Shown piece after piece: positions 55,329 to 64,000 of a DNA stretch of 64,000 nucleotides. Where the stretch lies: contig CALCEY010000010.1 in NCBI GenBank assembly GCA_937900415.1, positions 1-64,000 on the forward strand, written 5' to 3'. Numbering within the stretch: position 1 is the stretch's first letter; each line of letters starts with the position of its first letter. The notes beneath the pieces were generated by a model that ran no database searches, was not told the DNA's origin, and saw only the letters and a program-made list of their open reading frames with translations. This DNA is from an uncultured Clostridia bacterium. Lineage in GTDB: Bacteria; Bacillota; Clostridia; Peptostreptococcales; Anaerovoracaceae. The translations under genes were made by a program, and so were the position numbers.

Positions 55329-57211
55329 GCTCTCTTAAAAAGCCTTTCTATTTCATATCCGGAAAGCTTGATGAATGTAGGCCTGCCATGGGGACAGCTG
55401 AACGGGTTCACGCAATTTTTAAGATCTGCCATCAGGCTGTCTATTTCTTCCTGTTTAAGATGATCGTGAGCCTTAACGGCAGATTTGCAAGATTTCATTA
55501 TCAGCTTATCTATTACGACAGTATTTTTCAAATCATGTCTGACGTCGATGCTTTCCGTAAAATCCCTTGCGAAGTCCTCTGCCTCCTGAAGTCCCATAAA
55601 TGTCGGGATTTCAGTTATCCTGTAGCTGCCCGAACCGAAGTTTTCAATTACAAAGCCCATTTCGGAAAGTGGCTTAAGCCATTTTTCCTCCTCATTTTCG
55701 AGGGCAGCGGAAACATTTATTAGAATAGGTATTAAAATCGGCTGCGTAAGCTTTTCATCCCGGTCATATTCGGAAATCAGTTTTTCATAGAAGATTCTCT
55801 CATGGGCTGCATGCTGATCGAAAAGATAGAAATTATCTTCATCGACAGCCGTAATATATGTATTGAAAATCACCCCTGTTACGATAAGATTGTCAAAATC
55901 AAATGGTTTTATCGGAGGTTTCATGAGAACTATCGGCTTCTTATGAGGGATGTCCGGCGTAGATACGCAATCTTCTGCGAAAGATTCGTCTATGATAAAG
56001 CCATCTTTTAAAAAGCCGTCTGAGAGCGGAGTTTCTATGGGCTCGTCCATGAAGACCTTTTTTAATGAAGTATTTTCATCAAGAGTTGTTGACATAATAT
56101 TTTTAATGTCAATTTGAACCTCCGATGCTTTTCTGGATTCTTCAGCTTTTTCAGCTTCCATTACTGAAGAAGCTTCGGAAAATGTTGCAAATGAGCCTTT
56201 AAATATATTGGCGGCGCGAACTACGGCTTCCTTTGTACCGAGTGATTCTTTGACAGCTTTAGCTATGAATTCCTCAACCGCCTTTTCTTTGTCGAATCTT
56301 ACGGCCCGCTTATTTGGATGAATATTTACATCAAGCTCCGACGAGTCTACGTCAAGGAAAAGAAAGACTATAGGATACCTGCCTTCAAACAGCCGTTCCT
56401 TATATCCTTCGGTGATTCCCCTCTCCATTACCTTGCTGTTTACCACACGGCCGTTGACGAAAAATATCTGGCCGTTTCTGCCGCTTCTGCTTATTGCGGG
56501 CGTGGATATGTAGCCCTCGAGGGAAAGCCCCTCCTCCGTATGATTTACAGGAACCAGATTTTTAATATCTATATTCGGAAAAATTCTCGATATCGTATTC
56601 AGTCTGTCTCCGTCTCCTGCCGTAGCAAAGAGAACGTTGCCGTTGTTTATCAGCCGAAAAGAAATGTCTTTATAGGCAAGCGCCATCTGGGATACGAGGT
56701 CTATTATCAGACTGCTTTCCGCAGAATCGCTTTTCATGAACTTCAATCTGGCCGGAGTATTGTAAAACAAATCTGTTATTATAAGCGTAGTTCCGTCGGG
56801 GCAGCCTACAGGGAGAGCGGATATAATTTCGCCGCCGTGAATTATCAGGTTTGTACCGATTTTATCTTCTTTTCTTTTAGTCAACAGCTCGGTTCTTGTT
56901 ACAGCACAGACGGAAGCTAAAGCCTCGCCTCTGAAACCGAGAGTTTCTATGGCGTTTAAATCTGATACCGTTGAAATCTTGCTTGTTGCGTGACGAAGAA
57001 AGGCCTTTTCCGCATCTTCCTTTGACATACCGCAGCCGTTGTCGCTGATCCTTATATAGGACTTCCCGCCCTTTTTAATTTCTACCGATATAGAATCGGC
57101 TCCGGCGTCTATGGAATTTTCAATGAGCTCTTTTATTATAGATACGGGTCTTTCTATGACTTCTCCCGCGGCTATCTTATCCGCTGTCTGTTTATCTAAA
57201 ATGTTAATCAT
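55325..57211 (-). CDS. mutL: DNA mismatch repair protein MutL
   Basis: A GHKL ATPase linking mismatch recognition to strand cutting. The N-terminal ATPase carries IAAGEVIERPVSIIKELIENSIDAG, DNGCGM and GFRGEAL. The C-terminal domain holds the endonuclease motif DQHAAHERIFYEKL and a CPHGRP motif, so this MutL should nick DNA itself, as in bacteria without MutH. 628 residues. It overlaps mutS by eight bases. Confidence 0.96.
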   Translation of the reverse strand: MINILDKQTADKIAAGEVIERPVSIIKELIENSIDAGADSISVEIKKGGKSYIRISDNGCGMSKEDAEKAFLRHATSKISTVSDLNAIETLGFRGEALASVCAVTRTELLTKRKEDKIGTNLIIHGGEIISALPVGCPDGTTLIITDLFYNTPARLKFMKSDSAESSLIIDLVSQMALAYKDISFRLINNGNVLFATAGDGDRLNTISRIFPNIDIKNLVPVNHTEEGLSLEGYISTPAISRSGRNGQIFFVNGRVVNSKVMERGITEGYKERLFEGRYPIVFLFLDVDSSELDVNIHPNKRAVRFDKEKAVEEFIAKAVKESLGTKEAVVRAANIFKGSFATFSEASSVMEAEKAEESRKASEVQIDIKNIMSTTLDENTSLKKVFMDEPIETPLSDGFLKDGFIIDESFAEDCVSTPDIPHKKPIVLMKPPIKPFDFDNLIVTGVIFNTYITAVDEDNFYLFDQHAAHERIFYEKLISEYDRDEKLTQPILIPILINVSAALENEEEKWLKPLSEMGFVIENFGSGSYRITEIPTFMGLQEAEDFARDFTESIDVRHDLKNTVVIDKLIMKSCKSAVKAHDHLKQEEIDSLMADLKNCVNPFSCPHGRPTFIKLSGYEIERLFKRA

Positions 57212-59852
57212 CTATTATTGATTCCTTTAATTCCTCTAAAATCTTTATCGCCTGAGACGGAGTGATTTCCATAAGATTGAGAGCTTTCAGCTTGGCAAGG
57301 ACGGGCGCTGCTCTGTCAGAGGCTGCTTCACAAGCTTTTTCAGGCTGAAAATCACATGCTTCAAGGAAGGAAATCTGACTTTCCTCTGATGAGGAATATC
57401 CAAGCTCCTCTTTTAGAGCAGGTCTGTTGTTTTCCAGCTCTCTCAGCTTTTCGGTGGCTCTTTCCAGAAGAGAGGCGGGTATCCCGGCTAATTTGGCAAC
57501 ATGTATGCCGTAGCTTTTGCTTGCGGATCCTTCCACTATTTTGTGAAGAAATACTATGCTTCCTCCTGCTTCAGACACGTCTACGTTGAGGTTTTTTACT
57601 CCGCGTATCCGTTCTTCTAAAACCGTAAGTTCATGGTAGTGGGTGGCAAACAGCGTTCTTATGCAGTTCCCTTCCCTTGCAAGATACTCGACGGCAGCCC
57701 AGGCTATGGAAAGACCGTCGTAAGTGCTTGTGCCCCGGCCGATCTCATCTAAAATTACAAGACTTCTTTGACTTGCTGAATTTATGATATAGGAAAGCTC
57801 GCTCATTTCTACATAGAAAGTGGATTGTCCCTGCGCCAGGTTGTCGGAAGCGCCTATTCTGGTAAATATCCTGTCTACGACGCCGATGCGCGCTCTTTCA
57901 CAAGGTATAAAACAGCCGGCCTGAGCCATGAGCACAAGAAGGGCTGTCTGTCTCATATAAGTAGATTTTCCGGCCATATTCGGCCCTGTTATCAATAGCA
58001 GGCTTGAGTCGGTATCGTTTACGTACGTATCGTTTGGTATGAACATACCGCCGGATATTGTCTGTTCTATCACAGGATGACGCCCCTTTATGATTTGTAT
58101 TTCCATGGAGTCGTCTACGACTGGTCTTACGTATCCGAGCTTTTCGCTTACATGGGCGAAGGAACAAAGCACATCCAGCTGCGCGACGGCGGCGGAAGTC
58201 TTTTGAATTTCTTTTATGTATTTTTCTATGCTGCTTCTAACTCCTGAAAATATTTCATACTCCATTTGATTTATCTTGGCCTCGGCGTTCAGCACCAGAC
58301 TTTCCATTTCCTTAAGCTCCGGAGTTATGAATCTTTCGGCGTTGGCTAAAGTTTGCTTTCTTATATAATTTTCCGGTATCAATTCAAAGTATGATTTCGT
58401 AACCTCGAGATAATACCCGAAAACTCTGTTATATCCTACTTTAAGATTTTTTATTCCCGTTCTTTCCCTTTCGGAATTTTCCAGTCCCGAAATCCAGGCT
58501 TTTCCGCCTTTTATAGAGTCCTTAAGTTCGTCAAGTTCCCGGGAATATCCTTCTTTTATGAGACCTCCTTCTTTTACTGTGAAAGGAGGCTCGTCCACTA
58601 TGGCGTTTTTTATTATACTGTGAACCTCGGTGAGAGGATTGATTTCATCGTTGAGCTTTTTAAGCAGTCCGGAAGTCGCATAAGATATATATTCTTTTAT
58701 CTCAGGCAGCAGTGACAGAGAATTTCTGAGGGCAGTCAGATCCTTTCCGTTGGCATTGCCGCAGGCTATTCGGCCTGCCAGCCTTTCAAAATCGTATATG
58801 CCTTTTAAGGCTTCCTTGATGTTGTTTCTGATAAGTATTTGATTGTAGAGCTCCGCTACTGCGTCAAGGCGTGAATTTATTTCCTCAGCGTCGTTGAGCG
58901 GTTCCCTGAGCCACTGCTTCATCCTCCTGCTTCCCATGGCTGTATGAGTTTTATCTAAAACGCCGAGAAGGGAGCCCGAAACCTTCTTATCGTGAAGAGC
59001 TTCCGTAAGCTCTAAATTTCTGAGTGTGGCTTTGTCAAGAGCCATGTGCTTGCCCATTTCATAGAGATTAAAACCGGTGATATGCTTGAGGCTGTGTTTT
59101 TGAGTTTCAAGGAGATAGCTTATAAGCGCTCCCAGCGCCAGCACTGCCGTACCGTCCTGCTCGAGTCCTACGGCTTCAGATGAAATACAGCCGAATTGAG
59201 CTTTTATCGCTTCGAGACAAGCTTTGCGGGAAAAAAAGTCGTCCCCGACTACGTTTATGTAAGCTTCTGTTATCAGGGCAATTTCTTCCGTACGGTATTT
59301 CTCTGAAAAGGATTTTGTAAGAATGATTTCACGAGCTTTTATTTTTACCAGTTCATTGATAAGCGTTTCGTAACTGTCCTCGCCTGTATATTCGGTAACA
59401 TTGGTTTCTCCCGTTGACACATCGCTGTAGGCTATGGACATTGTGCGCTCCTTTTCATCGAAATAGACGGAGGCAAGATAATTGTTTTCCTTTTCTGCAA
59501 GCATGGATTGAGCCGTCACCGTACCGGGGGTCACTATCTGGATTACTTCTCTCTTGACTATGCCTTTTGCCGTGGCAGGGTCTTCAATCTGCTCGCATAT
59601 AGCCACCTTATGACCGTTTTCCACAAGCTTGGCTATATAGCTTTCCGCGGAATGGAAAGGGACTCCGCACATGGGAGCCCTTTCTTCCTGACCGCAGTTT
59701 TTACCCGTAAGGGTTAATTCCAATTCCTTTGACGCCAGCTTGGCGTCGTCAAAAAACATTTCATAGAAGTCACCCAGTCTGAAAAACAAGATACAGTCCT
59801 CATAATCGGCTTTTATTTCCATATATTGTTCCATCATTGGGGATAGCTTCAT
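57204..59852 (-). CDS. mutS: DNA mismatch repair protein MutS
   Basis: The mismatch-recognition ATPase, 882 residues. The N-terminal mismatch-binding domain has FFRLGDFYEMFFDDA, with the family Phe-x-Glu (F-Y-E) wedge. The ATPase has P-loop LLITGPNMAGKSTYMRQ (about 617-633), DEIGRGTSTYDG and ATHYHELT. GGAGTATGAAGC precedes the ATG. It begins the mutS-mutL-miaA group, 14 bases after the aminotransferase gene. Confidence 0.96.
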   Translation of the reverse strand: MKLSPMMEQYMEIKADYEDCILFFRLGDFYEMFFDDAKLASKELELTLTGKNCGQEERAPMCGVPFHSAESYIAKLVENGHKVAICEQIEDPATAKGIVKREVIQIVTPGTVTAQSMLAEKENNYLASVYFDEKERTMSIAYSDVSTGETNVTEYTGEDSYETLINELVKIKAREIILTKSFSEKYRTEEIALITEAYINVVGDDFFSRKACLEAIKAQFGCISSEAVGLEQDGTAVLALGALISYLLETQKHSLKHITGFNLYEMGKHMALDKATLRNLELTEALHDKKVSGSLLGVLDKTHTAMGSRRMKQWLREPLNDAEEINSRLDAVAELYNQILIRNNIKEALKGIYDFERLAGRIACGNANGKDLTALRNSLSLLPEIKEYISYATSGLLKKLNDEINPLTEVHSIIKNAIVDEPPFTVKEGGLIKEGYSRELDELKDSIKGGKAWISGLENSERERTGIKNLKVGYNRVFGYYLEVTKSYFELIPENYIRKQTLANAERFITPELKEMESLVLNAEAKINQMEYEIFSGVRSSIEKYIKEIQKTSAAVAQLDVLCSFAHVSEKLGYVRPVVDDSMEIQIIKGRHPVIEQTISGGMFIPNDTYVNDTDSSLLLITGPNMAGKSTYMRQTALLVLMAQAGCFIPCERARIGVVDRIFTRIGASDNLAQGQSTFYVEMSELSYIINSASQRSLVILDEIGRGTSTYDGLSIAWAAVEYLAREGNCIRTLFATHYHELTVLEERIRGVKNLNVDVSEAGGSIVFLHKIVEGSASKSYGIHVAKLAGIPASLLERATEKLRELENNRPALKEELGYSSSEESQISFLEACDFQPEKACEAASDRAAPVLAKLKALNLMEITPSQAIKILEELKESIIDD

Positions 59853-59866
59853 GCTTCATACTCCTT

Positions 59867-61057
59867 TTATCTGTTGTTGTAGGCTTTGATACCCTCTTTT
59901 ATTATGTTGATACCGGCTTTCATGTCTTCTGCGTTTAGGACGTAAGCTATACGTATATCTGACTGTCCTACTCCCGGGGTTCCGAAAAATCCGCCGGCAG
60001 GAGCGAACATGCAGGTTTCTCCGTCTATGTCGAAGTCGTTAAGCAGGAACATAAGGAAATCCTCAGCGTTGTCTACAGGCAGCTGACATGTTATGTAGAA
60101 CGCTCCCTCAGGGACGCCGTACTTGATGCCTTCGATTTCGTTGAGAGCTTCCACGGAGACATTTCTTCTGTGCTCGTATTCTTTCTTTATATCGTTGAAA
60201 TATGAAGGGTCAAGCTTGTAGAGCTCGGCGGCTCCCACCTGGTCTATGGTAGGACAGCAAAGTCTTGCCTGAGCAAGCTTCATGAGATTGTTCATCAGCT
60301 CTTCGTTCTTTGACGCCACGGAACCGATTCTTGCTCCGCAAGCGGAGAATCTCTTGGACACAGAATCTACGATTATTACATTTTGTTCTGCTTCCTTGAA
60401 GGAACCGAAGGTTGACATTTCCTTGCCGTCGTATACGAATTCTCTGTAAACCTCGTCTGCGATAATGAAAAGATCATGCTCCAAAGCAATATCCACTATC
60501 AGCTTCATTTCGTCCTTTGTAAGAACTTTTCCCGTAGGGTTGCCCGGGTTGATTATACACATGGCCTTAGTCTTAGGTGTGATGATTTTTTCTATCTTTT
60601 CTCTTACGGCGTATCTGTATCCGTCCTCTGCGGTGGTAGGTATGGCCACGACCTTACCGCCTGCTTGGCCTACGAAGGTCTTATAGTTTGTATAAAAAGG
60701 CTCGGCCATTATTACTTCATCACCCTCGTCCAATATGGCTGTCATAAGCATATTGATGGCTTCTGAACCACCGTTTGTGATGAGAAGATCTTTCTTTTCA
60801 AAGTTCAGTCCCAGTCTTTTGTAGTAGCCTACAAGAGCGTCCAGCAGTTCAGCCACGCCATGGGAATTGGCATAAGCCAGAACTTCTTCGTTATATGTTT
60901 TGACTGCGTTGAAAAAAGCTTCCGGCGTCTTGATGTCAGGCTGTCCTATATTGAGTCCGTAGACCTTTTTTCCGGCAGCTCTGGCTGCGTCTGCGTATGG
61001 AACGAATTTTCTTATCGGTGAAAGTTCCATAGCCTGAATTTTCTTTGATAGTTTCAT
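59867..61057 (-). CDS. Class I PLP aminotransferase, aspartate aminotransferase-like
   Basis: A 396-residue fold-type I enzyme. Landmarks: GQPDIKTP, NPGNPTGKVL (N173), IADEVYREF (D201, Y204), the Schiff-base K235 in SVSKRFSACGARIG and a C-terminal SDIRIAYVL with the carboxylate-binding arginine. It is similar to Clostridial aspartate/aromatic aminotransferases; exact substrate is not settled by sequence. AAGGAGAG precedes the ATG. Its place between tlyA and mutS is not functionally obvious and probably reflects operon convenience. Confidence 0.88.
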   Translation of the reverse strand: MKLSKKIQAMELSPIRKFVPYADAARAAGKKVYGLNIGQPDIKTPEAFFNAVKTYNEEVLAYANSHGVAELLDALVGYYKRLGLNFEKKDLLITNGGSEAINMLMTAILDEGDEVIMAEPFYTNYKTFVGQAGGKVVAIPTTAEDGYRYAVREKIEKIITPKTKAMCIINPGNPTGKVLTKDEMKLIVDIALEHDLFIIADEVYREFVYDGKEMSTFGSFKEAEQNVIIVDSVSKRFSACGARIGSVASKNEELMNNLMKLAQARLCCPTIDQVGAAELYKLDPSYFNDIKKEYEHRRNVSVEALNEIEGIKYGVPEGAFYITCQLPVDNAEDFLMFLLNDFDIDGETCMFAPAGGFFGTPGVGQSDIRIAYVLNAEDMKAGINIIKEGIKAYNNR

Positions 61058-61097
61058 CTCTTTCTCTCCTTCTTAAAACTATACTGTAATGTGCTTT

Positions 61098-61928
61098 TTA
61101 TGCAAGCTCCCTGTGGGAGTCATTGACCGTAGCTTCTATCTGCAAGTCCGCGAAGGCTTTTGCAACTGTCTCGTCGAAATCTTCTTTTGACGTCTTGCCG
61201 TCTATGTACAGCAGATATTCTATATTGCCCTTCGCTCCTTTGACGGGACTGTAGGTCAGCCCTGACGGAACGAGACCATTTTCTATTGTATATTTTACCA
61301 CATTTTCGATAACCTGTATATGCGCCTTTTTATCGCGGACGATACCTTTTTTGCCCACCTGCTCCCTGCCGGCTTCAAATTGCGGTTTTATCAGGCATAC
61401 CAGTTTGCCTGATTCTTTGAGCAGCTCTGCCGCTACGGGAAAGACAAGTCTAAGGGATATAAAGGATACGTCTATGCTGATAAAATCAAGGGGAACTATG
61501 GATTTGCCGTCTATATATCTTATGTTGCATTTTTCCATATTTATTACGCGAGGATCCTGTCTGAGCTTATAATCCAGTTGTCCGTAGCCAACGTCTACGG
61601 CGTATACCTTTGAGGCGCCCCCTCGCAGCATGCAGTCTGTAAAGCCTCCCGTAGAAGCTCCTATATCCATGCAAACACAGTCCTTAAGATTTATGCCCCA
61701 GATCTTCATGGATTTTTCCAGCTTAAGTCCTCCCCTGCTGACATACGGGCAGAGCTTTTCTTTTACTGCTATTTCAGAATCCACATCTATCATAGTTCCG
61801 GCCTTATCGCTTATCTGTCCGTCTACGGTGATTATTCCGGCCATTATAGAAGCTTTGGCTTTTTCTCTCGACGGGAAAAGTCCTCTCTCTACAAGAAGTA
61901 TATCAAGCCTTTCTTTCAAGTTCTTCAC
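61098..61928 (-). CDS. tlyA: TlyA-family rRNA methyltransferase
   Basis: A 276-residue protein with an N-terminal S4 RNA-binding domain (about 5-65, RLDILLVERGLFPSREKAKASIMAG) and an FtsJ-like SAM domain (about 80-250, DIGASTGGFTDCMLRGGASKVYAVDVG). Characterised homologues add 2'-O-methyl groups to 16S/23S rRNA. It overlaps the dxs 3' end by 26 bases. The ispA-dxs-tlyA order is standard in Clostridia. Confidence 0.92.
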   Translation of the reverse strand: MKNLKERLDILLVERGLFPSREKAKASIMAGIITVDGQISDKAGTMIDVDSEIAVKEKLCPYVSRGGLKLEKSMKIWGINLKDCVCMDIGASTGGFTDCMLRGGASKVYAVDVGYGQLDYKLRQDPRVINMEKCNIRYIDGKSIVPLDFISIDVSFISLRLVFPVAAELLKESGKLVCLIKPQFEAGREQVGKKGIVRDKKAHIQVIENVVKYTIENGLVPSGLTYSPVKGAKGNIEYLLYIDGKTSKEDFDETVAKAFADLQIEATVNDSHRELA

Positions 61929-63771
61929 ATATCCTTTCGGTTATTTTTTCAGGCGTAAGGCCGTATCTGCCGGCCAGCTGCTCAAAGGTACCCTGTGGTA
62001 TGAACTGATCCGGCCAGCCAAAAGGAAGCACCTTCGCCCGGTATTCGGAAAGCGCGGCGGCCAGATGACAGCCCATTCCGCAAGAGACGGAATGATCCTC
62101 TATAGTAATTATAAGCTCCGGTTTTTCGGAAATCGCTTCAAAAGGCGTTATATCCAGAGGCTTTACGCTCATAACGTCTACAAGTCCGGCGCTTATTCCT
62201 GTTTCTTTCAGCATATTTGCCACTTTTAAGCCGCAGTCAAACATTTTTCCGCAGGCCCATATATCAACTTTTCCGGCAGGCAAAATGCGTTTGTTTTTTC
62301 CGTCGAATACAGACGTAATATCTTTGTTGTAGCAGGTGTTGCCGCGGGGATACCTGATGGCTGCGGGGGCGTTTAACGTGAAGGCGTATTCCAGCATAGC
62401 TTTAAGCTGATTTCCGTCCTTAGGCGTAAGCACTGTCATATTGGGCATGGACGAGAGATATGACAGATCGAACATGCCGTTGTGAGTTTCACCGTCCGCG
62501 CCTACGCAGCCGGCTCTGTCGATGGCGAAAACTACAGGAAGGTTTTGCATACATACGTCCTGCATCATCTGATCAAAGCCACGTTGCAGAAATGACGAGT
62601 ATATGGCTACAAGCGGCTTCATTCCCTCCTTTGCCATTCCCGCAGCAAAAGTGACCGCATGCTCCTCCGCGATTCCCACATCGAAGAATCTGTCGGGAAA
62701 GTTCTTTGTAAATTCACCCAAGCCGGTGGCTTCTCCCATAGCTGCGGTTACGGCGGTTACGGTTGGATCTTTTCGCGCCGCTTCAACGGCGAATTGTCCT
62801 AAAAGCGCAGAATAGGACTGCCCTTCGCTTTTCTCAAGAAGAACTCCCGTCGTGGTGTCAAACGGCCCTATTCCATGAAATCTGCCGGGGTCCTTTTCGG
62901 CGTTTTTATATCCCTTGCCCTTTTTCGTTATGGCGTGGATTATGACCGGCTCGTTGAGACTTTTTGCCTTGCCCATGACGTTTATAAGGTCTGTTATATT
63001 ATGTCCATCTACAGGGCCAAAGTATGTAAAGCCCAGTTCCTCAAAGAGTACGCCGCCGTAATCCATTATTGTATATTTTATGTCGTTTTTTATGTCGGCC
63101 AGGCCGGAAGCTAAAGAGCCTCCGAAGTTGGATCCGGAGCTGAGATGACGCTTTACGAATTTTTTCAGTCCCAAATACCCTTTGGAGGTTCTCAGGTTGC
63201 CCAGATGCTTGGAAATTCCTCCTGTATTGGGAGCGATGGACATCCCGTTATCATTCAGAATGACTATGACCTTTGATTTCATCTCTCCGATATTGTTCAG
63301 CCCCTCATAAGCTTCGCCTCCGGTCAGGGAACCGTCGCCTATCACGGCTATGACCTCATTTTTTTCTCCTTTAATGTCTCTGGCGGCAGCCATCCCCGCA
63401 GCTGCTGAAATCGATACGCTGCTGTGTCCCGTATCGAAGCAGTCATGCGGGCTTTCATTGCTCTTAGGAAATCCGCTCAGCCCGTCCAGCCTTCTTAAGG
63501 TATCGAACCTGCCGGCTCTTCCGGTAAGTATTTTATGTACGTATGCCTGATGGCCTACATCCCAGATTATTTTATCCTCCGGCGTGTTGAAAACCTTGTG
63601 AAGAGCTAAGGTTATTTCAACTATTCCCAGATTTGATGCCAGATGACCGCCTGTAGCAGAAACGTTTTCTATGAGAAAATCTCTTATGGAATAAGATAAA
63701 AGCTCAAGCTGCTTTACGGACATATCCTTTAAGGCTTCGGGAAATTTGTAATCTGTAATATTTGAACTCAT
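61903..63771 (-). CDS. dxs: 1-deoxy-D-xylulose-5-phosphate synthase
   Basis: The thiamine-diphosphate enzyme that condenses pyruvate and glyceraldehyde-3-phosphate, first step of the MEP isoprenoid pathway. It has GHLASNLGIVE, the ThDP motif GDGSLTGGEAYEGLNN, catalytic-base region DVGIAEEHAVTFAAG and IDRAGCVGADGETHNG. 622 residues. GAAGG lies nine bases before the ATG, directly abutting a run of seven-base repeats in the leader. Confidence 0.95.
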   Translation of the reverse strand: MSSNITDYKFPEALKDMSVKQLELLSYSIRDFLIENVSATGGHLASNLGIVEITLALHKVFNTPEDKIIWDVGHQAYVHKILTGRAGRFDTLRRLDGLSGFPKSNESPHDCFDTGHSSVSISAAAGMAAARDIKGEKNEVIAVIGDGSLTGGEAYEGLNNIGEMKSKVIVILNDNGMSIAPNTGGISKHLGNLRTSKGYLGLKKFVKRHLSSGSNFGGSLASGLADIKNDIKYTIMDYGGVLFEELGFTYFGPVDGHNITDLINVMGKAKSLNEPVIIHAITKKGKGYKNAEKDPGRFHGIGPFDTTTGVLLEKSEGQSYSALLGQFAVEAARKDPTVTAVTAAMGEATGLGEFTKNFPDRFFDVGIAEEHAVTFAAGMAKEGMKPLVAIYSSFLQRGFDQMMQDVCMQNLPVVFAIDRAGCVGADGETHNGMFDLSYLSSMPNMTVLTPKDGNQLKAMLEYAFTLNAPAAIRYPRGNTCYNKDITSVFDGKNKRILPAGKVDIWACGKMFDCGLKVANMLKETGISAGLVDVMSVKPLDITPFEAISEKPELIITIEDHSVSCGMGCHLAAALSEYRAKVLPFGWPDQFIPQGTFEQLAGRYGLTPEKITERICEELERKA

Positions 63772-63781
63772 ACTGTTTTGC

Positions 63782-63823
63782 CTTCAATCTTCAATCTTCA
63801 ATATTTAATATTTAATATTCATG
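63782..63823. repeat. Heptanucleotide tandem repeats upstream of dxs
   Basis: Read on the plus strand: CTTCAAT three times, ATTTAAT twice, then ATTCATG, six consecutive seven-base units in register. They lie 11-52 bases upstream of the dxs start, between it and ispA. Confidence 0.85.
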
Positions 63824-63869
63824 CATAATACTTAATATCAAGTCTTAGGCTAAGCATCGTTTTTTAATT

Positions 63870-64000
63870 CTAATGCTTTCTTTCAGCCAGCCGGAGAACC
63901 AGTTCTCTGAAAAATTCGGCGTTGTCGTAGTAGTCCGCGATGGCCTCTACGGCGCTGTCGGTCAGCTCTTTAAGTCTTTTCTTGGCATTGTCAAGTCCAC
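63870..64000 (-). CDS. ispA: Polyprenyl diphosphate synthase, C-terminal end (partial)
   Basis: Only the last 42 codons are in the window, reading GLDNAKKRLKELTDSAVEAI and on to FFRELVLRLAERKH. The pattern matches the C-terminus of farnesyl/geranyl diphosphate synthases (D-x-AEFLREL..L-x-ERK). The catalytic aspartate motifs lie outside the window. Its position just upstream of dxs supports the call. Confidence 0.8.
   Translation of the reverse strand, partial: GLDNAKKRLKELTDSAVEAIADYYDNAEFFRELVLRLAERKH

Noticed and set aside
56318..56920. 200-codon open frame antisense to mutL
   Set aside because: Shadow of the mutL reading frame; no independent start signal or similarity.
1..64000. CRISPR arrays, rRNA, tRNA, prophage or intact insertion sequences
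   Set aside because: I looked on both strands and found no repeat-spacer array, no rRNA or tRNA signature and no transposase or phage structural gene.

Overview
The window is chromosomal DNA of a low-to-mid GC, endospore-forming Firmicute of class Clostridia. Evidence: spo0A, spoIVB, a BofC-like gene and a SpoIVFA-like gene; GAAC-N4-GTTC SOS boxes; strong AGGAGG ribosome sites; PyrK-type dihydroorotate dehydrogenase; amino-acid fermentation traits (gdhA, two NhaC-family antiporters). An affiliation near Eubacteriales Family XIII/Anaerovoracaceae is only a guess. I see no rRNA, tRNA, CRISPR array, prophage or intact insertion sequence; nearly everything is core housekeeping, so novelty lies in gene architecture and intergenic structure.

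Layout. 1-1441: an 82-bp tandem repeat, then tmcAL. 1528-7338: pyrimidine operon pyrC-K-D-F-E-B-I ending in a terminator. 7319-8889: ackA and rpmF. 9091-14032: an RpiR-family regulator with two PLP enzymes and an NhaC-type carrier, probably one amino-acid operon. 14041-16203: divergent dapA and asd (lysine/diaminopimelate branch), then uppP, ftsK/spoIIIE, rimO, pgsA, cinA. 22983-26104: copper operon csoR-copA, whose CopA carries a C-terminal CopZ-like domain. 26105-26961: a gene-poor, AT-rich scar with a decayed reading frame, separating cinA from recA. 26962-30589: SOS-controlled recA, then rplU-rpmA-obgE. 30599-37794: SpoIVFA-like protein, a fused HD/radical-SAM protein and its DUF2344 partner, ComEA, BofC-like, SpoIVB, Spo0A. 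37855-41587: a diverged copy of the left-end repeat, a DUF896 gene, a secreted hypothetical, then iscS-iscU-mnmA (sulfur transfer to Fe-S clusters and tRNA 2-thiouridine). 41621-47354: gdhA, a small membrane protein, alaS, ireB, ruvX.

47446-51965: structured intergenic DNA, a zinc-ribbon protein, a YneA-like LysM protein under three SOS boxes, a second NhaC carrier, an SGNH hydrolase and a TVP38 membrane protein. 52009-64000 (minus strand): ispA (partial)-dxs-tlyA-aminotransferase-mutS-mutL-miaA-tyrosine recombinase-ynbB, nearly gapless and probably largely co-transcribed.

The most interesting points are the HD domain fused to a TIGR03960-type radical SAM protein; CopA with a C-terminal CopZ-like domain preceded by its own internal ribosome site; L21 with a C-terminal SAP/HeH-like extension beside an L27 that lacks the cleavable leader; the repeat family with compensatory changes in its inverted arms; three SOS boxes on a lone yneA-like gene; and heptanucleotide repeats just upstream of dxs. 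No clearly new multi-gene system such as a defence island is visible.
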